In this document: positions 49,909 to 58,541 of the stretch, piece after piece
Layout: each line of letters opens with the position of its first letter
How positions within the stretch are numbered: the stretch's first letter is position 1
Source of the DNA: JBEKYD01 sp049509915
Lineage (GTDB): Bacteria > Acidobacteriota > Terriglobia > Bryobacterales > Bryobacteraceae
Length of the DNA: 64,000 bases
Direction of reading: 5' to 3'
Assembly (NCBI GenBank): GCA_049509915.1
Contig: JBEKZL010000002.1
Span: 1-64,000, forward strand
Position numbers and translations under genes: made by a program
Notes under the pieces: generated by a model
Told to the model about the DNA's origin: nothing
Seen by the model: the letters and a program-made list of their open reading frames with translations, nothing else
Databases searched by the model: none

Positions 49909-50645
49909 GGGCCGTGGGCGAGGTCGCCGGAATCGCGCTCGGAATCGTCTGCCCCATGGCCACTGAAGGCGAGGGGGCGGTCCGCTTTGTCGGTGACGTA
50001 TTGGAGCGGTGCCAAGGGTTTCGGAACGTCAGATTTTTCGCCGTCCTGGACACGGTCAGCCGGGATGATACGTTGGAGCGCCTGCGGGGTCTCGAGAAAG
50101 AGGAGCCCCGCCTCTCGGTGGTCTGGGCGCCGGAAAACCGGAACCTGGTGGATGCCTATGTGCGCGGCTATCGTGAAGCGCTCGACGCCGGCAGCGACTG
50201 GATCCTCGAAATCGATGCGGGTTTCAGCCATCAGCCGGCGGAGATCGGCGCTTTTTTCGAAAAGATGCGGCAGGGATACGACTGCGTCTTCGGCAGCCGC
50301 TTCATGAAGGGCGGAGCCATGACCGACATCTCTCCCGTGCGCTACATCGTCAGCCGCGGCGGTACGTTGTTAGCGAATCTTCTGCTCGGCACCGGGCTCA
50401 AGGACATGACCAGCGGATTCGAGCTGTTCTCGCGCGCGGCACTCGAAATGGTGCTTCGGCGCGGCATCCAGTCGCGAGCCCACTTCTTCCAGACCGAAAT
50501 TAAGGCATACTGCCGCAATCTACGCGTTGCCGAGGTGCCGATTCACTATAGCAGCCCCAGCCCCGGCCTGAGTTCATCGGTCCTGTCCGACTCCTTCAAA
50601 CAACTCTGGCGCCTTTACCTGCTGCGCCGCGCCGGTGCTTTGTAA
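49893..50645 (+). CDS. GT2 glycosyltransferase, polyprenyl-phosphate type
   Basis: The ATG at 49893 overlaps the GNAT stop; a GTG at 49914 behind GGGAGGGG is also possible. The product has a GT-A core (GIVCPMATEGEGAVRF, FFAVLDTVSRDDTLERLR), WILEIDAGFSHQPAEIGAFF (DxG metal motif), GYDCVFGSRFMKGGAM and DMTSGFELFSRAAL. TSGFxxF and the IxxDAGFSH block are those of dolichyl/polyprenyl-phosphate sugar synthases. No membrane helix is seen. It lies between a GNAT protein and a STELLO-like transferase, so it is part of a second glycan cluster. Confidence 0.85.
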   Translation: MGGVLGAVGEVAGIALGIVCPMATEGEGAVRFVGDVLERCQGFRNVRFFAVLDTVSRDDTLERLRGLEKEEPRLSVVWAPENRNLVDAYVRGYREALDAGSDWILEIDAGFSHQPAEIGAFFEKMRQGYDCVFGSRFMKGGAMTDISPVRYIVSRGGTLLANLLLGTGLKDMTSGFELFSRAALEMVLRRGIQSRAHFFQTEIKAYCRNLRVAEVPIHYSSPSPGLSSSVLSDSFKQLWRLYLLRRAGAL

Positions 50646-50656
50646 CCCGGGAAACG

Positions 50657-51685
50657 ATGAGCAAGACCAGCCTGGTGGTAACCTCGATTTCACCTCCGAA
50701 TGCGGCGCTGCGGGAACTGGCGCGAGGCTGCCGGGAACGGGGTATCGCATTCTACCTCATCGGCGATACGTCCAGCCCGGCCGAATTTCACCTGGACGGC
50801 TGCGAGTTCTTCGGTATCTCTCGCCAGGAGGACGCCGGACTGCGGTTCGCCGCGCTATGTCCCAAACGCCACTACGCGCGCAAGAACATCGGCTATCTGC
50901 TCGCGATTCGGGATGGCGCCGAAATAATCCTGGAGACCGACGACGACAATCTCCCTCGTCCGAACTTCTGGAACCAGCGCAGCCGAAAACAGCATGTGGC
51001 GACCCTGCGAGATGCCGGGTGGTTGAACGTCTATGGTTACTTTACCGACGACTTAGTCTGGCCGCGCGGGCTGCCTCTCGATGCCGTTCGGCGCCCGGTC
51101 CCGCCCTTCGAGACACTCTCCGTGGAATTGGTGGATTGCCCGATTCAGCAGGGTCTGGCGGATGGCAATCCCGACGTCGACGCGATCTTCCGCCTGCTCT
51201 TTCCACTTTCTCTCGAGTTTCGCGCAGACAGACGGGTCGCCCTCGGTCACGGCACCTGGTGCCCCTTCAATAGCCAGAACACAGCGTGGTGGCCGGACGC
51301 GTATCCCCTTCTGTATCTGCCCGCCCATTGCTCGTTTCGAATGACGGACATTTGGCGTAGCCTGGTTGCCCAGCGGATCGCCTGGGCGAATGGGTGGAGG
51401 GTCTTGTTCCACGAGGCGACCGTGTGGCAGGACCGCAACCAGCACGACTTCATGCGCGATTTTCAGGACGAGATACCCGGATACCTGCACAATCGCCGGA
51501 TTGCCGAAGCGCTCGATGCTCTGAGCCTCTCTCCCGATGTGGGGAATATTCCGGACAATCTGAGGCTCTGTTACGGGGAACTGGTGCGCCAGTCATGGCT
51601 CGATGCATGGGAATTGCCGCTGCTGGACGTGTGGCTGGACGATCTCTCTAAAATCCGGAAGCCCCAGGCGGGCGCACCGGCATAG
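50657..51685 (+). CDS. STELLO-like glycosyltransferase (DUF288)
   Basis: The 342-residue protein starts SLVVTSISPPNAALRELARG, then CRERGIAFYLIGDTSSPAEF and LCPKRHYARKNIGYLLAIRD. The metal-binding ETDDDNLPRPNFW follows, then GWLNVYGYFTDDLVWPRGLP, AHCSFRMTDIWRSLVAQRIA and ATVWQDRNQHDFMRDFQDEI. These are the blocks of the STELLO/DUF288 family, known from plants and nematodes, with bacterial homologues in glycan loci. The DDD motif should hold Mn2+. It starts 11 bases after the GT2 stop. The donor and acceptor are unknown. Confidence 0.85.
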   Translation: MSKTSLVVTSISPPNAALRELARGCRERGIAFYLIGDTSSPAEFHLDGCEFFGISRQEDAGLRFAALCPKRHYARKNIGYLLAIRDGAEIILETDDDNLPRPNFWNQRSRKQHVATLRDAGWLNVYGYFTDDLVWPRGLPLDAVRRPVPPFETLSVELVDCPIQQGLADGNPDVDAIFRLLFPLSLEFRADRRVALGHGTWCPFNSQNTAWWPDAYPLLYLPAHCSFRMTDIWRSLVAQRIAWANGWRVLFHEATVWQDRNQHDFMRDFQDEIPGYLHNRRIAEALDALSLSPDVGNIPDNLRLCYGELVRQSWLDAWELPLLDVWLDDLSKIRKPQAGAPA

Positions 51686-51741
51686 AAGCGCCTAGGGTTC
51701 GACGGTACCAGCGGCGCCGTTCAGGCCCTGAATTCCTCGCG

Positions 51742-52507
51742 TTGCCCGAAGCGGCCACGCAGAGCCGACAGATTGCCAGCCGTATCGGAGGCAACCTGTC
51801 GTGCCTCGATATCCTGCTCGCGCTTTATCACGATGTGCTCGCGCAGCACGATATGTTCGTCTTGTCCAAGGGCCACGCTGCGGGGGCCCTCTACGTCACC
51901 TTGTGGTCGATTGGGGCATTGAAGGAGGAAGACCTGAGACAGTTCCACGCCGATGGAACGCGGTTTGGCGGGACATCCCCCGCCTTAAGGATTGCCGCAG
52001 ATTCCGTTCGCGACCGGGAGCCTCGGCCACGGTCTGAGCCTGGCAGCCGGATTGGCGTTGGGCAAGAAACTGAAGGGCGAGAAGGGGCGCGTCTTCTGCC
52101 TCACCTCGGATGGAGAGTGGAATGAAGGCTCCAATTGGGAAGCCCTAATATTCCTCACGCATCGCCAGATCGACCACCTCACGCTCATCGTCGACTTGAA
52201 TGGGCTGCAGGGGTTCGGCAGAACGCGCGACATCGCCAATTTAGGGCAACTCAGCGAGAAATTTCGCAGTTTCGGGCTACACACCGTTGAGGTGGACGGG
52301 CACGACCCCGCCGGCTTGGCCAGCGAGTTGGCGCGGGACGTGCCCGGTCCGCGAGCGATTGTAGCAAGAACCAAAAAGGGCTCCCATGTATCTTTTATGG
52401 AGGATGGGTTTGAGTGGCACTACCTGCCGTTGAATGAAGATCCGTACCATCAAGCTATCAGGGAATTGGATGACAAATGCGCAGCGCATTCTGCCGAACA
52501 CTCCTAG
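51742..52507 (+). pseudogene. Transketolase N-terminal subunit, frameshifted
   Basis: Frame one (from TTG 51742) has SRIGGNLSCLDILLALYHDV, FVLSKGHAAGALYVTLWSIG and ADGTRFGGTSPA. Frame two then has IPFATGSLGHGLSLAAGLAL, DGEWNEGSNWEALIFLTHRQ, LIVDLNGLQGFGRT and PRAIVARTKKGSHVSFMEDG. These are the TPP-binding blocks of small-subunit transketolases. Removing one A at 51987-51988 would fuse them as PALGLPQIPFATG. The first 10-20 residues may be lost. The gene follows the STELLO gene, so it may have supplied a sugar for the same glycan. With the damaged partner downstream it cannot function. Confidence 0.75.
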
Positions 52508-53097
52508 AGTTCTCTGCCAATCCGGAGTTTGTTTTTCTCACCGGGGATCTCGGGTTTCAGGCGCTCGAGCCCTTGCGGGATGCTATGGGCGAGCGGTTCA
52601 TCAATGCTGGGGTTGCGGAGTAGAACATGGTCTCCGTGGCCGCCGGACTCGCGAAAATCGGCATGCGGCCATGGGTGTACAGCATAGCGCCGTTCCTTTA
52701 TGCGCGTGCGTTCGAGCATATCTTGAGGGCCCAGTTCGGGCAGGGCTTTGCCCCTCTGGAAGCCGACTCTGTACACAGGTGGTACTGGAGCAACGGGCTG
52801 TCCGGAGAGGGCGCCATCACGATATGGAACCGATTGCAGCGCCCCGTGGAAGGAATATTCCAAGCATGCATCACCACGGGCTATATGGCGCCGGCCAAAC
52901 TGGAACTCGTGTTTCGGGGCGAGCCTGAATTCGTGCCTCTCGACGCCGGCCGTTGCCCGCTTCGGCGGCGATGGCGCTTCGAGCCCGGCAAGAACGAGAT
53001 TCTGATTCATTCGTATGAACACCGCGTGAGGGCGCCCAATGATTCGCGGTACATCATCTTCGGCGTGTACGATTGGAAGCTGACGCCTGTCGAGTGA
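52477..53097 (+). pseudogene. Transketolase C-terminal subunit, amber stop and foreign C-terminus
   Basis: From ATG 52477 the frame reads FSANPEFVFLTGDLGFQAL and RFINAGVAE, then TAG (52621-52623), then NMVSVAAGLAKIGMRPWVYS and IAPFLYARAFEHI. The amber replaces the Gln of the conserved AEQNM motif. After RAFEHI the sequence leaves the transketolase family: VHRWYWSNGLSGEGAITIWN and YIIFGVYDWKLTPVE resemble the beta-sandwich end of acidobacterial membrane glycosyltransferases. The pyrimidine-binding domain and the rest are missing. So the gene carries a nonsense mutation and is fused to the tail of another gene by deletion. Confidence 0.75.
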
Positions 53098-53179
53098 CGG
53101 TGAGGAGCCTCGCTGCGCCAGTCAACCTGCTCTCGCCGCGTATGTCGGCGGTGGCAAATCCGGCAAAGGGTGAGAGACT

Positions 53180-54097
53180 GTGGAGATGCGGCCGCGAACC
53201 AATCCGCCTAAACGCTTGCACCTCCGTCTCACTTCTTTGGCCATCCTTCCTGCGCTGTTGGCCGCCGCTCCGCTCGGGATCGACCATGTCACCATCGCCG
53301 GGCGCGACTTGAAGGCTATGCGGGCCAGGCTGGCGGCGGCTGGGATCGAATCGCAGTACGGCGGGCCGCACAGCAACCATGCCACCGAGATGGCGCTGGT
53401 CAGCTTTCCCGACGGGTCTTACCTGGAGTTGATGGGGATTCAGCCCCACGCGGACGCCGGGGCGGTGGCCGCGCACTACTGGGCGAAGCAACTGGAAGGG
53501 GACGCTGGTCCCTGCGCCTGGGCGATGCAGTCCCGGGACGTCGCGGCGGAAGCCAAACGCCTTGCGGCTGCCGGCGTGGTTGTGAGCGAACCATTGCACA
53601 GCGGGCGGACCCGCCCCGACGGTGTGCGGCTGGATTGGCAGACGGCGCGGGTGGGTCCCGAGCCGAACGGCACCTTCTTTCCGTTCCTGATCCAGGATGT
53701 TACGGAGCGCGCCTTGCGCGCCTTTCCCACCGGCCAGCCCACCACCAGCGCCTTCCGAGGAGTGGCCAAGGTGGTGATTGCGGTCCGCGACCTGGATGGC
53801 GCGGTCGGCCGCTTCCGCCGGGCTTATGGCCTTCCCGCCCCGCTGCACCAGGCGGACCCGGGCTTCCAGGCGCGACTAGCCAGCTTCGACGGGACTCCGG
53901 TGGTGCTGGCGGCGCCATCGAGCGCAGATTCGTGGCTCAACGAACGGCTGGAGAAGTTTGGCCAGGGCCCCTGCGCCTTCATTCTTGCCGCGGCAAACGG
54001 CCTCGCCTTTCACGCCGCCGGCAAGACCCGATGGTTCGGCGTGGACGTTTCCTGGTTTGACGCCGAAAGACTCGGCTGGCGCCTGGGCTGGGAATGA
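53180..54097 (+). CDS. Secreted VOC/glyoxalase-like protein
   Basis: The GTG at 53180 or ATG at 53186 begins a signal-peptide-like N-terminus (KRLHLRLTSLAILPALLAAA). Two vicinal-oxygen-chelate units follow. The first has PLGIDHVTIAGRDLKAMRAR, LVSFPDGSYLELMGIQPHAD and GPCAWAMQSRDVAAEAKRLA. The second has AKVVIAVRDLDGAVGRFRRA and GPCAFILAAANGLAFHAAG. The first unit matches the glyoxalase_3-like family (HVTIAGRDL, YLELMG). Metal ligands are probably H in the first strand and E in YLELMG. Export is unusual for this family. The reaction is unknown. Confidence 0.75.
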   Translation: MEMRPRTNPPKRLHLRLTSLAILPALLAAAPLGIDHVTIAGRDLKAMRARLAAAGIESQYGGPHSNHATEMALVSFPDGSYLELMGIQPHADAGAVAAHYWAKQLEGDAGPCAWAMQSRDVAAEAKRLAAAGVVVSEPLHSGRTRPDGVRLDWQTARVGPEPNGTFFPFLIQDVTERALRAFPTGQPTTSAFRGVAKVVIAVRDLDGAVGRFRRAYGLPAPLHQADPGFQARLASFDGTPVVLAAPSSADSWLNERLEKFGQGPCAFILAAANGLAFHAAGKTRWFGVDVSWFDAERLGWRLGWE

Positions 54098-54119
54098 TGG
54101 AGCTGTCAGCTCATTGTTC

Positions 54120-56576
54120 TCACTCGCAGCGCAGCGCGTCCATCGGATCGATCCTCACGGCCCTTCGCGCGGGGATGTAGATCGCCAGTGCGGCCGCGGC
54201 GGCCAGGGTCAGGGGGATGGCGACGAAGGTTGCCGGGTCGCCGGCGGCGACGCCGAACAGCAGCGAGGCCAGCAGGCGCGCCAGCACGACCGCGGCCACA
54301 AGACCCAATACCAGGCCCACCCCGGCCGTTGCCATGCCTCGCCGGAACAGCATGCCCATCACCCTGGAGCGCTGCGCGCCCAGCGCCATGCGGATGCCGA
54401 TATCGTGAGTCTCTTGCGCCACCAGGTAGGACATCACTCCGTACACGCCGATCGACGAGAGAATCAGCGCGAGCGCGCCGAAGATTGCCATTTCCCAGGC
54501 AACGTAGGCGATGCCGAGCGTGCGGTGCCTCACTACTTCCTCCATGCTTAGAACGCTGGGCGCCGGCTGCTGCTTGTCCACGGCGTGGAGGGCCGCGCTC
54601 ACCGACCGGGCGGCTCGCCGGGAGTCGCCGTGCGTACGCAACCCGATATCCATAAACCGCAGCCTCTCCTGCGCATACGGCACGTAAATAACGGTGCGCG
54701 GGGAGCGGTCGAAGGCATCATAGGGAATGTCGTCCACCACGCCAACAATGGTCGTCCAAACGGCCGGTCCGTCGGTTCTGTCGACGCGAAAGCGTTTGCC
54801 TAGCGGCGAGTCCTCGCCGGGGAACCAGGTGCGCACCGTGTGTGCGCTGACGACGGCGACGGGCGTCGAATCGGCGGTGTCCGAAGCCGAGAGCAGGCGC
54901 CCTTTCAGCAAGCCAATGTGAAGGGTACGAAACAGATTGGGGCTGGCCGCCTGGTATAGGGCTTCGGGTTGCCGGCCGGGCGCCGGCGGTCTGCCTTCGA
55001 TGGTGACGGGGATGGACGAATCGTGGCCCCTGTACGGCAATCTGGTCACGGCCGCGGCGGATTCCACCCCCGGAATCGCCGCCATACGTTCCAGCACATC
55101 GCGGTAATAGGCGCTCACGTCCGCGGCGGCCGGGTACTTGCGTTCGGAGATGGCCAGGCGAGCCGTCAACAGGCTGGACGGTTCGAAGACGCGGGCGTTT
55201 CCGGCGACCGAACTCAAGCCCCGCGCCAACAGGCTTGCGCCCACCAGCAGCACCACGGAAAGCGCGATCTCGGCAGCCACCAGGATGCCGCGCAGGCGAA
55301 GTTTCGAGCGGCTTGAAGACGATCCCCGGCCGCCCTCGTTCAAAATCCGGGTCAGATTTGGGCGCGAGCATTGCAAGGCGGGCGCCAGCCCCGCCAGGAT
55401 GCCGCTTGCCACCGCGGCGAGCATGGTAAAGGCCAGCACACGGCCGTCCAGGCTCATCTGGCTCCATCCCGGAATATAGCGGGCTTCGTCGGCAGGCATG
55501 CTGGCCTGGATGGCCGCGATACCCCAACTGGCCAGCGCCAGCCCGGCTAATCCGCCGCCCAGCGCGAGCAGCAGGCTCTCGCTGAGAAACTGCACCACCA
55601 GGTGCCGCCGCGACGCCCCCAGCGAGATGCGCAAAGCCACCTCCCGCGTTCGCCCCAACCCGCGGGCAAACTGCAGGTTGGCTACGTTCACGCAGGCCAC
55701 CAGCAGCACGAACAGAACCGCGCCAAACCCCAGAAACAGGTAATCACGAAACAGCGGCCCCAGCAGGAACCGGTGCATGGGGATAATGCGAAAGCGGCGG
55801 TCGCGATTGGTGTCCGGGTACTGCCGGGCCAGGCGCGCCGCGATGGTGTCGAGTTCCGCCTGCGCGCCAGGAATGCCCATTTCCGGCTTGAGCACTCCAA
55901 TCACGGCAACGTAAGAGCGGTCCCGGGAACGCCGTTCTTCCTTGCTGAAGGATAGCGGCGTCCACAACTCGGAGGTTAGCGGGAATTCGAACCGGGCCGG
56001 CGCGACGCCAATGACCAGATACTCCATCTCGTCCAGGCGGATCTTCTTGCCGACGATGTTGCGGTCGGCGGCGAAACGGCGCTTCCAGAGTGAATCGCTC
56101 AGTATGGCGACGTGGTCATTACCCTCCTGGTCCTCGCCCATGGCAAAGCCGCGGCCCAAGGCCGGCCGCACCCCCAACGCGGAGAAGAAGTTGGGTCTTA
56201 CGCGAAACTGGTTGATACGCTCCAGCTCGCCATCGTTACCGGCGATGTTGGCCGCGCCGCCTTCCCAGGCCGTGACCTGCTCGAAACAGGTCTGCTGGCG
56301 ATCGATATCGGTGGCGTCGGCCGGGCTGACCGCCTTCCAACCGGTCGGATCGTCGTTCACGCGCTCGGTCACCACCGTCAGGCGGTCCAGATCGAGCGCC
56401 GGCATGGGCTTCCACAAAATGGAGTCGATAGCGCTAAAAATAGCCGTCGTGGCGCCGATGCCCAGCGCCAGCGTGGCCACTGCGGCGGCCATATAGCCCG
56501 GCGACTTGCGCAGCGTCCGCAGACCGAATCGGATATCCTGCCAAAGCTTCACATCTGTATCATCGGCACGTCGCAT
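54120..56576 (-). CDS. MacB/FtsX-type ABC permease, ADOP family
   Basis: The 818-residue protein has two FtsX-like permease halves. N-terminal LWQDIRFGLRTLRKSPGYMA, AAVATLALGIGATTAIFSAI and the MacB core domain come first, with ACVNVANLQFARGLGRTREV and ALRISLGASRRHLVVQFLSE. The second half ends GALALILSSIGVYGVMSYLV, AQETHDIGIRMALGAQRSRV and AIYIPARRAVRIDPMDALRCE. This duplicated orphan permease layout is characteristic of acidobacteria. No ATP-binding partner is adjacent. The N-terminal helical extension seen in some ADOPs is absent. The substrate is unknown; PadR regulators often sit beside such genes, but here padR is 3.5 kb away. Confidence 0.9.
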   Translation of the reverse strand: MRRADDTDVKLWQDIRFGLRTLRKSPGYMAAAVATLALGIGATTAIFSAIDSILWKPMPALDLDRLTVVTERVNDDPTGWKAVSPADATDIDRQQTCFEQVTAWEGGAANIAGNDGELERINQFRVRPNFFSALGVRPALGRGFAMGEDQEGNDHVAILSDSLWKRRFAADRNIVGKKIRLDEMEYLVIGVAPARFEFPLTSELWTPLSFSKEERRSRDRSYVAVIGVLKPEMGIPGAQAELDTIAARLARQYPDTNRDRRFRIIPMHRFLLGPLFRDYLFLGFGAVLFVLLVACVNVANLQFARGLGRTREVALRISLGASRRHLVVQFLSESLLLALGGGLAGLALASWGIAAIQASMPADEARYIPGWSQMSLDGRVLAFTMLAAVASGILAGLAPALQCSRPNLTRILNEGGRGSSSSRSKLRLRGILVAAEIALSVVLLVGASLLARGLSSVAGNARVFEPSSLLTARLAISERKYPAAADVSAYYRDVLERMAAIPGVESAAAVTRLPYRGHDSSIPVTIEGRPPAPGRQPEALYQAASPNLFRTLHIGLLKGRLLSASDTADSTPVAVVSAHTVRTWFPGEDSPLGKRFRVDRTDGPAVWTTIVGVVDDIPYDAFDRSPRTVIYVPYAQERLRFMDIGLRTHGDSRRAARSVSAALHAVDKQQPAPSVLSMEEVVRHRTLGIAYVAWEMAIFGALALILSSIGVYGVMSYLVAQETHDIGIRMALGAQRSRVMGMLFRRGMATAGVGLVLGLVAAVVLARLLASLLFGVAAGDPATFVAIPLTLAAAAALAIYIPARRAVRIDPMDALRCE

Positions 56577-56660
56577 GCCAAGCTAAGGCATTGAGAAATC
56601 TCGGGGGGACGCGGCGGAGACTGTCCGTTTTCGGGACGATTGATCCCGTTGCGCGGCGGG

Positions 56661-57404
56661 TTACTCGTGTTTCTCCAGTTGCAGGGTAATGGTACCGATG
56701 GTGAACGGCATGCGCACGCGGATCTGTACCGGCAGCCGGCGGCGGTCGTCGCTCAACCAGATTTCGAGGTGAGCCGGGCGTTTGTACAGAACATTATTAA
56801 AAAGGTAAGCCTCCGAGCGGATGGTATGGAACATACCGTCCGGGGTTTTGACGTCCTCCCGCGCCTGGCCTTCCACTTTCGCCATCACCGCTTTTTTCCC
56901 GTCGCTCACGGCCACCATGCGGCTCTGGGCGGGTTCGAGATTGAGCGTGCGCAGCAGGTAGAGGCCGCCGGGAACGTCGTGGACACACGCAGGGGTGTCG
57001 ATTTCGTGGGAGAGAATGACAGCGTTCTTCAACCGGTCGCGTTCGACGTAGGAGGCCTTGTGAGCCGACAGGTCGAAGGTGATCTTCGTTTCGCGCTGGC
57101 GGCTGCCTTCGTAGGCGGTCAACTGCACGCTTTCGGTGCACAGCGCCGGATTCAGGGTAGAGCTATATTGATCGGCTACGTGAAAGAATTTGGAGATCAG
57201 GCCGACCGAATCGAGCTGCATGGCGACCTGCCAGCCTTCGCGCGACTGCTCCAGAGATAGCCTGGCCTTGCCCGCGGTGATCAGGCGCCATTCCACGTTG
57301 TAGAAAAGGGTTTCCCGCGACGGCAGCGCTGGCGCCGACGCTTGAGGCATCGCCGGGCAAACGATCACCAATAGCGGCAGACCCAGCCGCAACAAAGGAC
57401 GCAT
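56661..57404 (-). CDS. DUF3108 protein, exported
   Basis: The 247-residue protein has a signal peptide (MRPLLRLGLPLLVIVCPAMP) and the DUF3108 pattern: RETLFYNVEWRLITAGKARL, FFHVADQYSSTLNPALCTES, RQRETKITFDLSAHKASYVE, LYLLRTLNLEPAQSRMVAVS and RPAHLEIWLSDDRRRLPVQI. The family is a periplasmic beta-barrel-like lipid-binding fold of unknown role. The start is ATG at 57404, with no close partner: the ADOP gene lies downstream on the same strand across an 84-base gap. It looks complete. Confidence 0.85.
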   Translation of the reverse strand: MRPLLRLGLPLLVIVCPAMPQASAPALPSRETLFYNVEWRLITAGKARLSLEQSREGWQVAMQLDSVGLISKFFHVADQYSSTLNPALCTESVQLTAYEGSRQRETKITFDLSAHKASYVERDRLKNAVILSHEIDTPACVHDVPGGLYLLRTLNLEPAQSRMVAVSDGKKAVMAKVEGQAREDVKTPDGMFHTIRSEAYLFNNVLYKRPAHLEIWLSDDRRRLPVQIRVRMPFTIGTITLQLEKHE

Positions 57405-57495
57405 GAATTGTCAGTGTCGCACGAAGCGGCATCGGCATGCGAAATGGGCGGGTGGCCACCAGGCTGCTGGCGGCAGCCTGAGCGGGGTATCGACT

Positions 57496-58086
57496 TTAGC
57501 AGTGCGCGTGCGCAAGCTCCGCCTCGCTATCATCTTCCGCCAGCATGGCATCGTCCTCCAGCCGGTCCACAGGGGGTAGCTTTGGAGTCTTGGATTTCCC
57601 AAAGCGGTCGCGGGCAAGGGCTCGCAGAACATACGCAAGCACATACACCATACCCAACGGCGATCCGGTGACCAAATGCGTCACAATGCAGCGCCCAATC
57701 CGCCCGTGGATATCGCGGAGCTTCGCCTTCGCCTCTTCGGACGGGATCGCGTCAATTGCACTCATCAGTTTTTGGTGAGGTCTCTCCGTGATCTGTGGTG
57801 TGAAGGACCCCGCCGCCATGCTGCTGAGCACGAGGCGGGAAAACGTCAGCATATGGCTAAATCGAATGAGGCTATTCAGCAAAGTTCGCAAGCGGCCGTA
57901 TGCGGTCTCGTCGAAGCCAATGCCGCCGTCGGCAGCATAGTCGAAAAGCTCGTCGCGCAGGGCGAATAGTTTCTGGCGGGTGCAGTCGACACGATACTCT
58001 CTGACGCCGAAGTAAACGAGAGCCCAGAGTAGCAACAGCCCTAGCCCGGAGTGCAGGGCGGTAATAGCCGATTCCATCGAAATCAT
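57496..58086 (-). CDS. Unknown membrane protein, first of a coupled pair
   Basis: The 196-residue protein has one N-terminal transmembrane helix (AITALHSGLGLLLLWALVYF), a basic cytoplasmic stretch (GVREYRVDCTRQKLFALRDE), and a helical middle (RLRTLLNSLIRFSHMLTFSR). A second hydrophobic segment (IVTHLVTGSPLGMVYVLAYV) and an acidic tail (LPPVDRLEDDAMLAEDDSEA) follow. The ATG at 58086 overlaps the upstream stop as ATGA, so it is translated with the 58083-58481 gene. No family recognised. The AT content is slightly higher than in neighbours, hinting at acquisition. Confidence 0.6.
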   Translation of the reverse strand: MISMESAITALHSGLGLLLLWALVYFGVREYRVDCTRQKLFALRDELFDYAADGGIGFDETAYGRLRTLLNSLIRFSHMLTFSRLVLSSMAAGSFTPQITERPHQKLMSAIDAIPSEEAKAKLRDIHGRIGRCIVTHLVTGSPLGMVYVLAYVLRALARDRFGKSKTPKLPPVDRLEDDAMLAEDDSEAELAHAHC

Positions 58087-58481
58087 TCCCTATCCTCCTT
58101 TCGAGTAGTCCCTCGCCCGGTTAGACGGCTGGACGAGCGTCTTGGATCCAACCGCTCTTCAAGCTCGCGATTGCGCCTTGCCAGGTATTCGGTTTTGTCC
58201 CTACGCAGTTTCCGTTCCCGAATCCCATATAAAACGCCGCCAGCGCCGGCCGCATACGATATCGATTGCGATATCGACATTTGTGCCAGGAACTTTATGC
58301 CGATATCCGCAAAAGTGTACTTTCCCGCTAGTGACTCAACTGCACCAGTCAACCAATAGATTATCAGAGCCAAGGAACCGTACTGAACCAGGGCCTTAAG
58401 CACGCCTCCGACGTTGTCGGCATCACGAAGGTAAAAGGCCCACTTCCCTTCGACATCGGCGCGTCTGACCGAGGTTGTCAT
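58083..58481 (-). CDS. Unknown small membrane protein, partner of the 57496 gene
   Basis: The 132-residue protein (MTTSVRRADVEGKWAFYLRD) has a membrane segment (ALVQYGSLALIIYWLTGAVE), a second hydrophobic stretch (FLAQMSISQSISYAAGAGGV) and a very basic C-terminus (KLRRDKTEYLARRNRELEER, RLTGRGTTRKEDRE). Its TGA overlaps the next gene's ATG (ATGA). The basic tail would face the cytoplasm and might bind nucleic acid or lipid. I do not recognise it. The pairing of two small membrane proteins with opposite terminal charge suggests they form a complex. Confidence 0.6.
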   Translation of the reverse strand: MTTSVRRADVEGKWAFYLRDADNVGGVLKALVQYGSLALIIYWLTGAVESLAGKYTFADIGIKFLAQMSISQSISYAAGAGGVLYGIRERKLRRDKTEYLARRNRELEERLDPRRSSSRLTGRGTTRKEDRE

Positions 58482-58541
58482 TGGCTCCGTACTACATGTT
58501 ATACCCTTTCACCATCCGTCCCTGGTCAGCGAACGCCGGCC

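Noticed and set aside
51742..53097. Programmed frameshift or stop readthrough in the transketolase pair
   Set aside because: The tail after RAFEHI belongs to another protein and conserved domains are missing, so recoding would not restore an enzyme.
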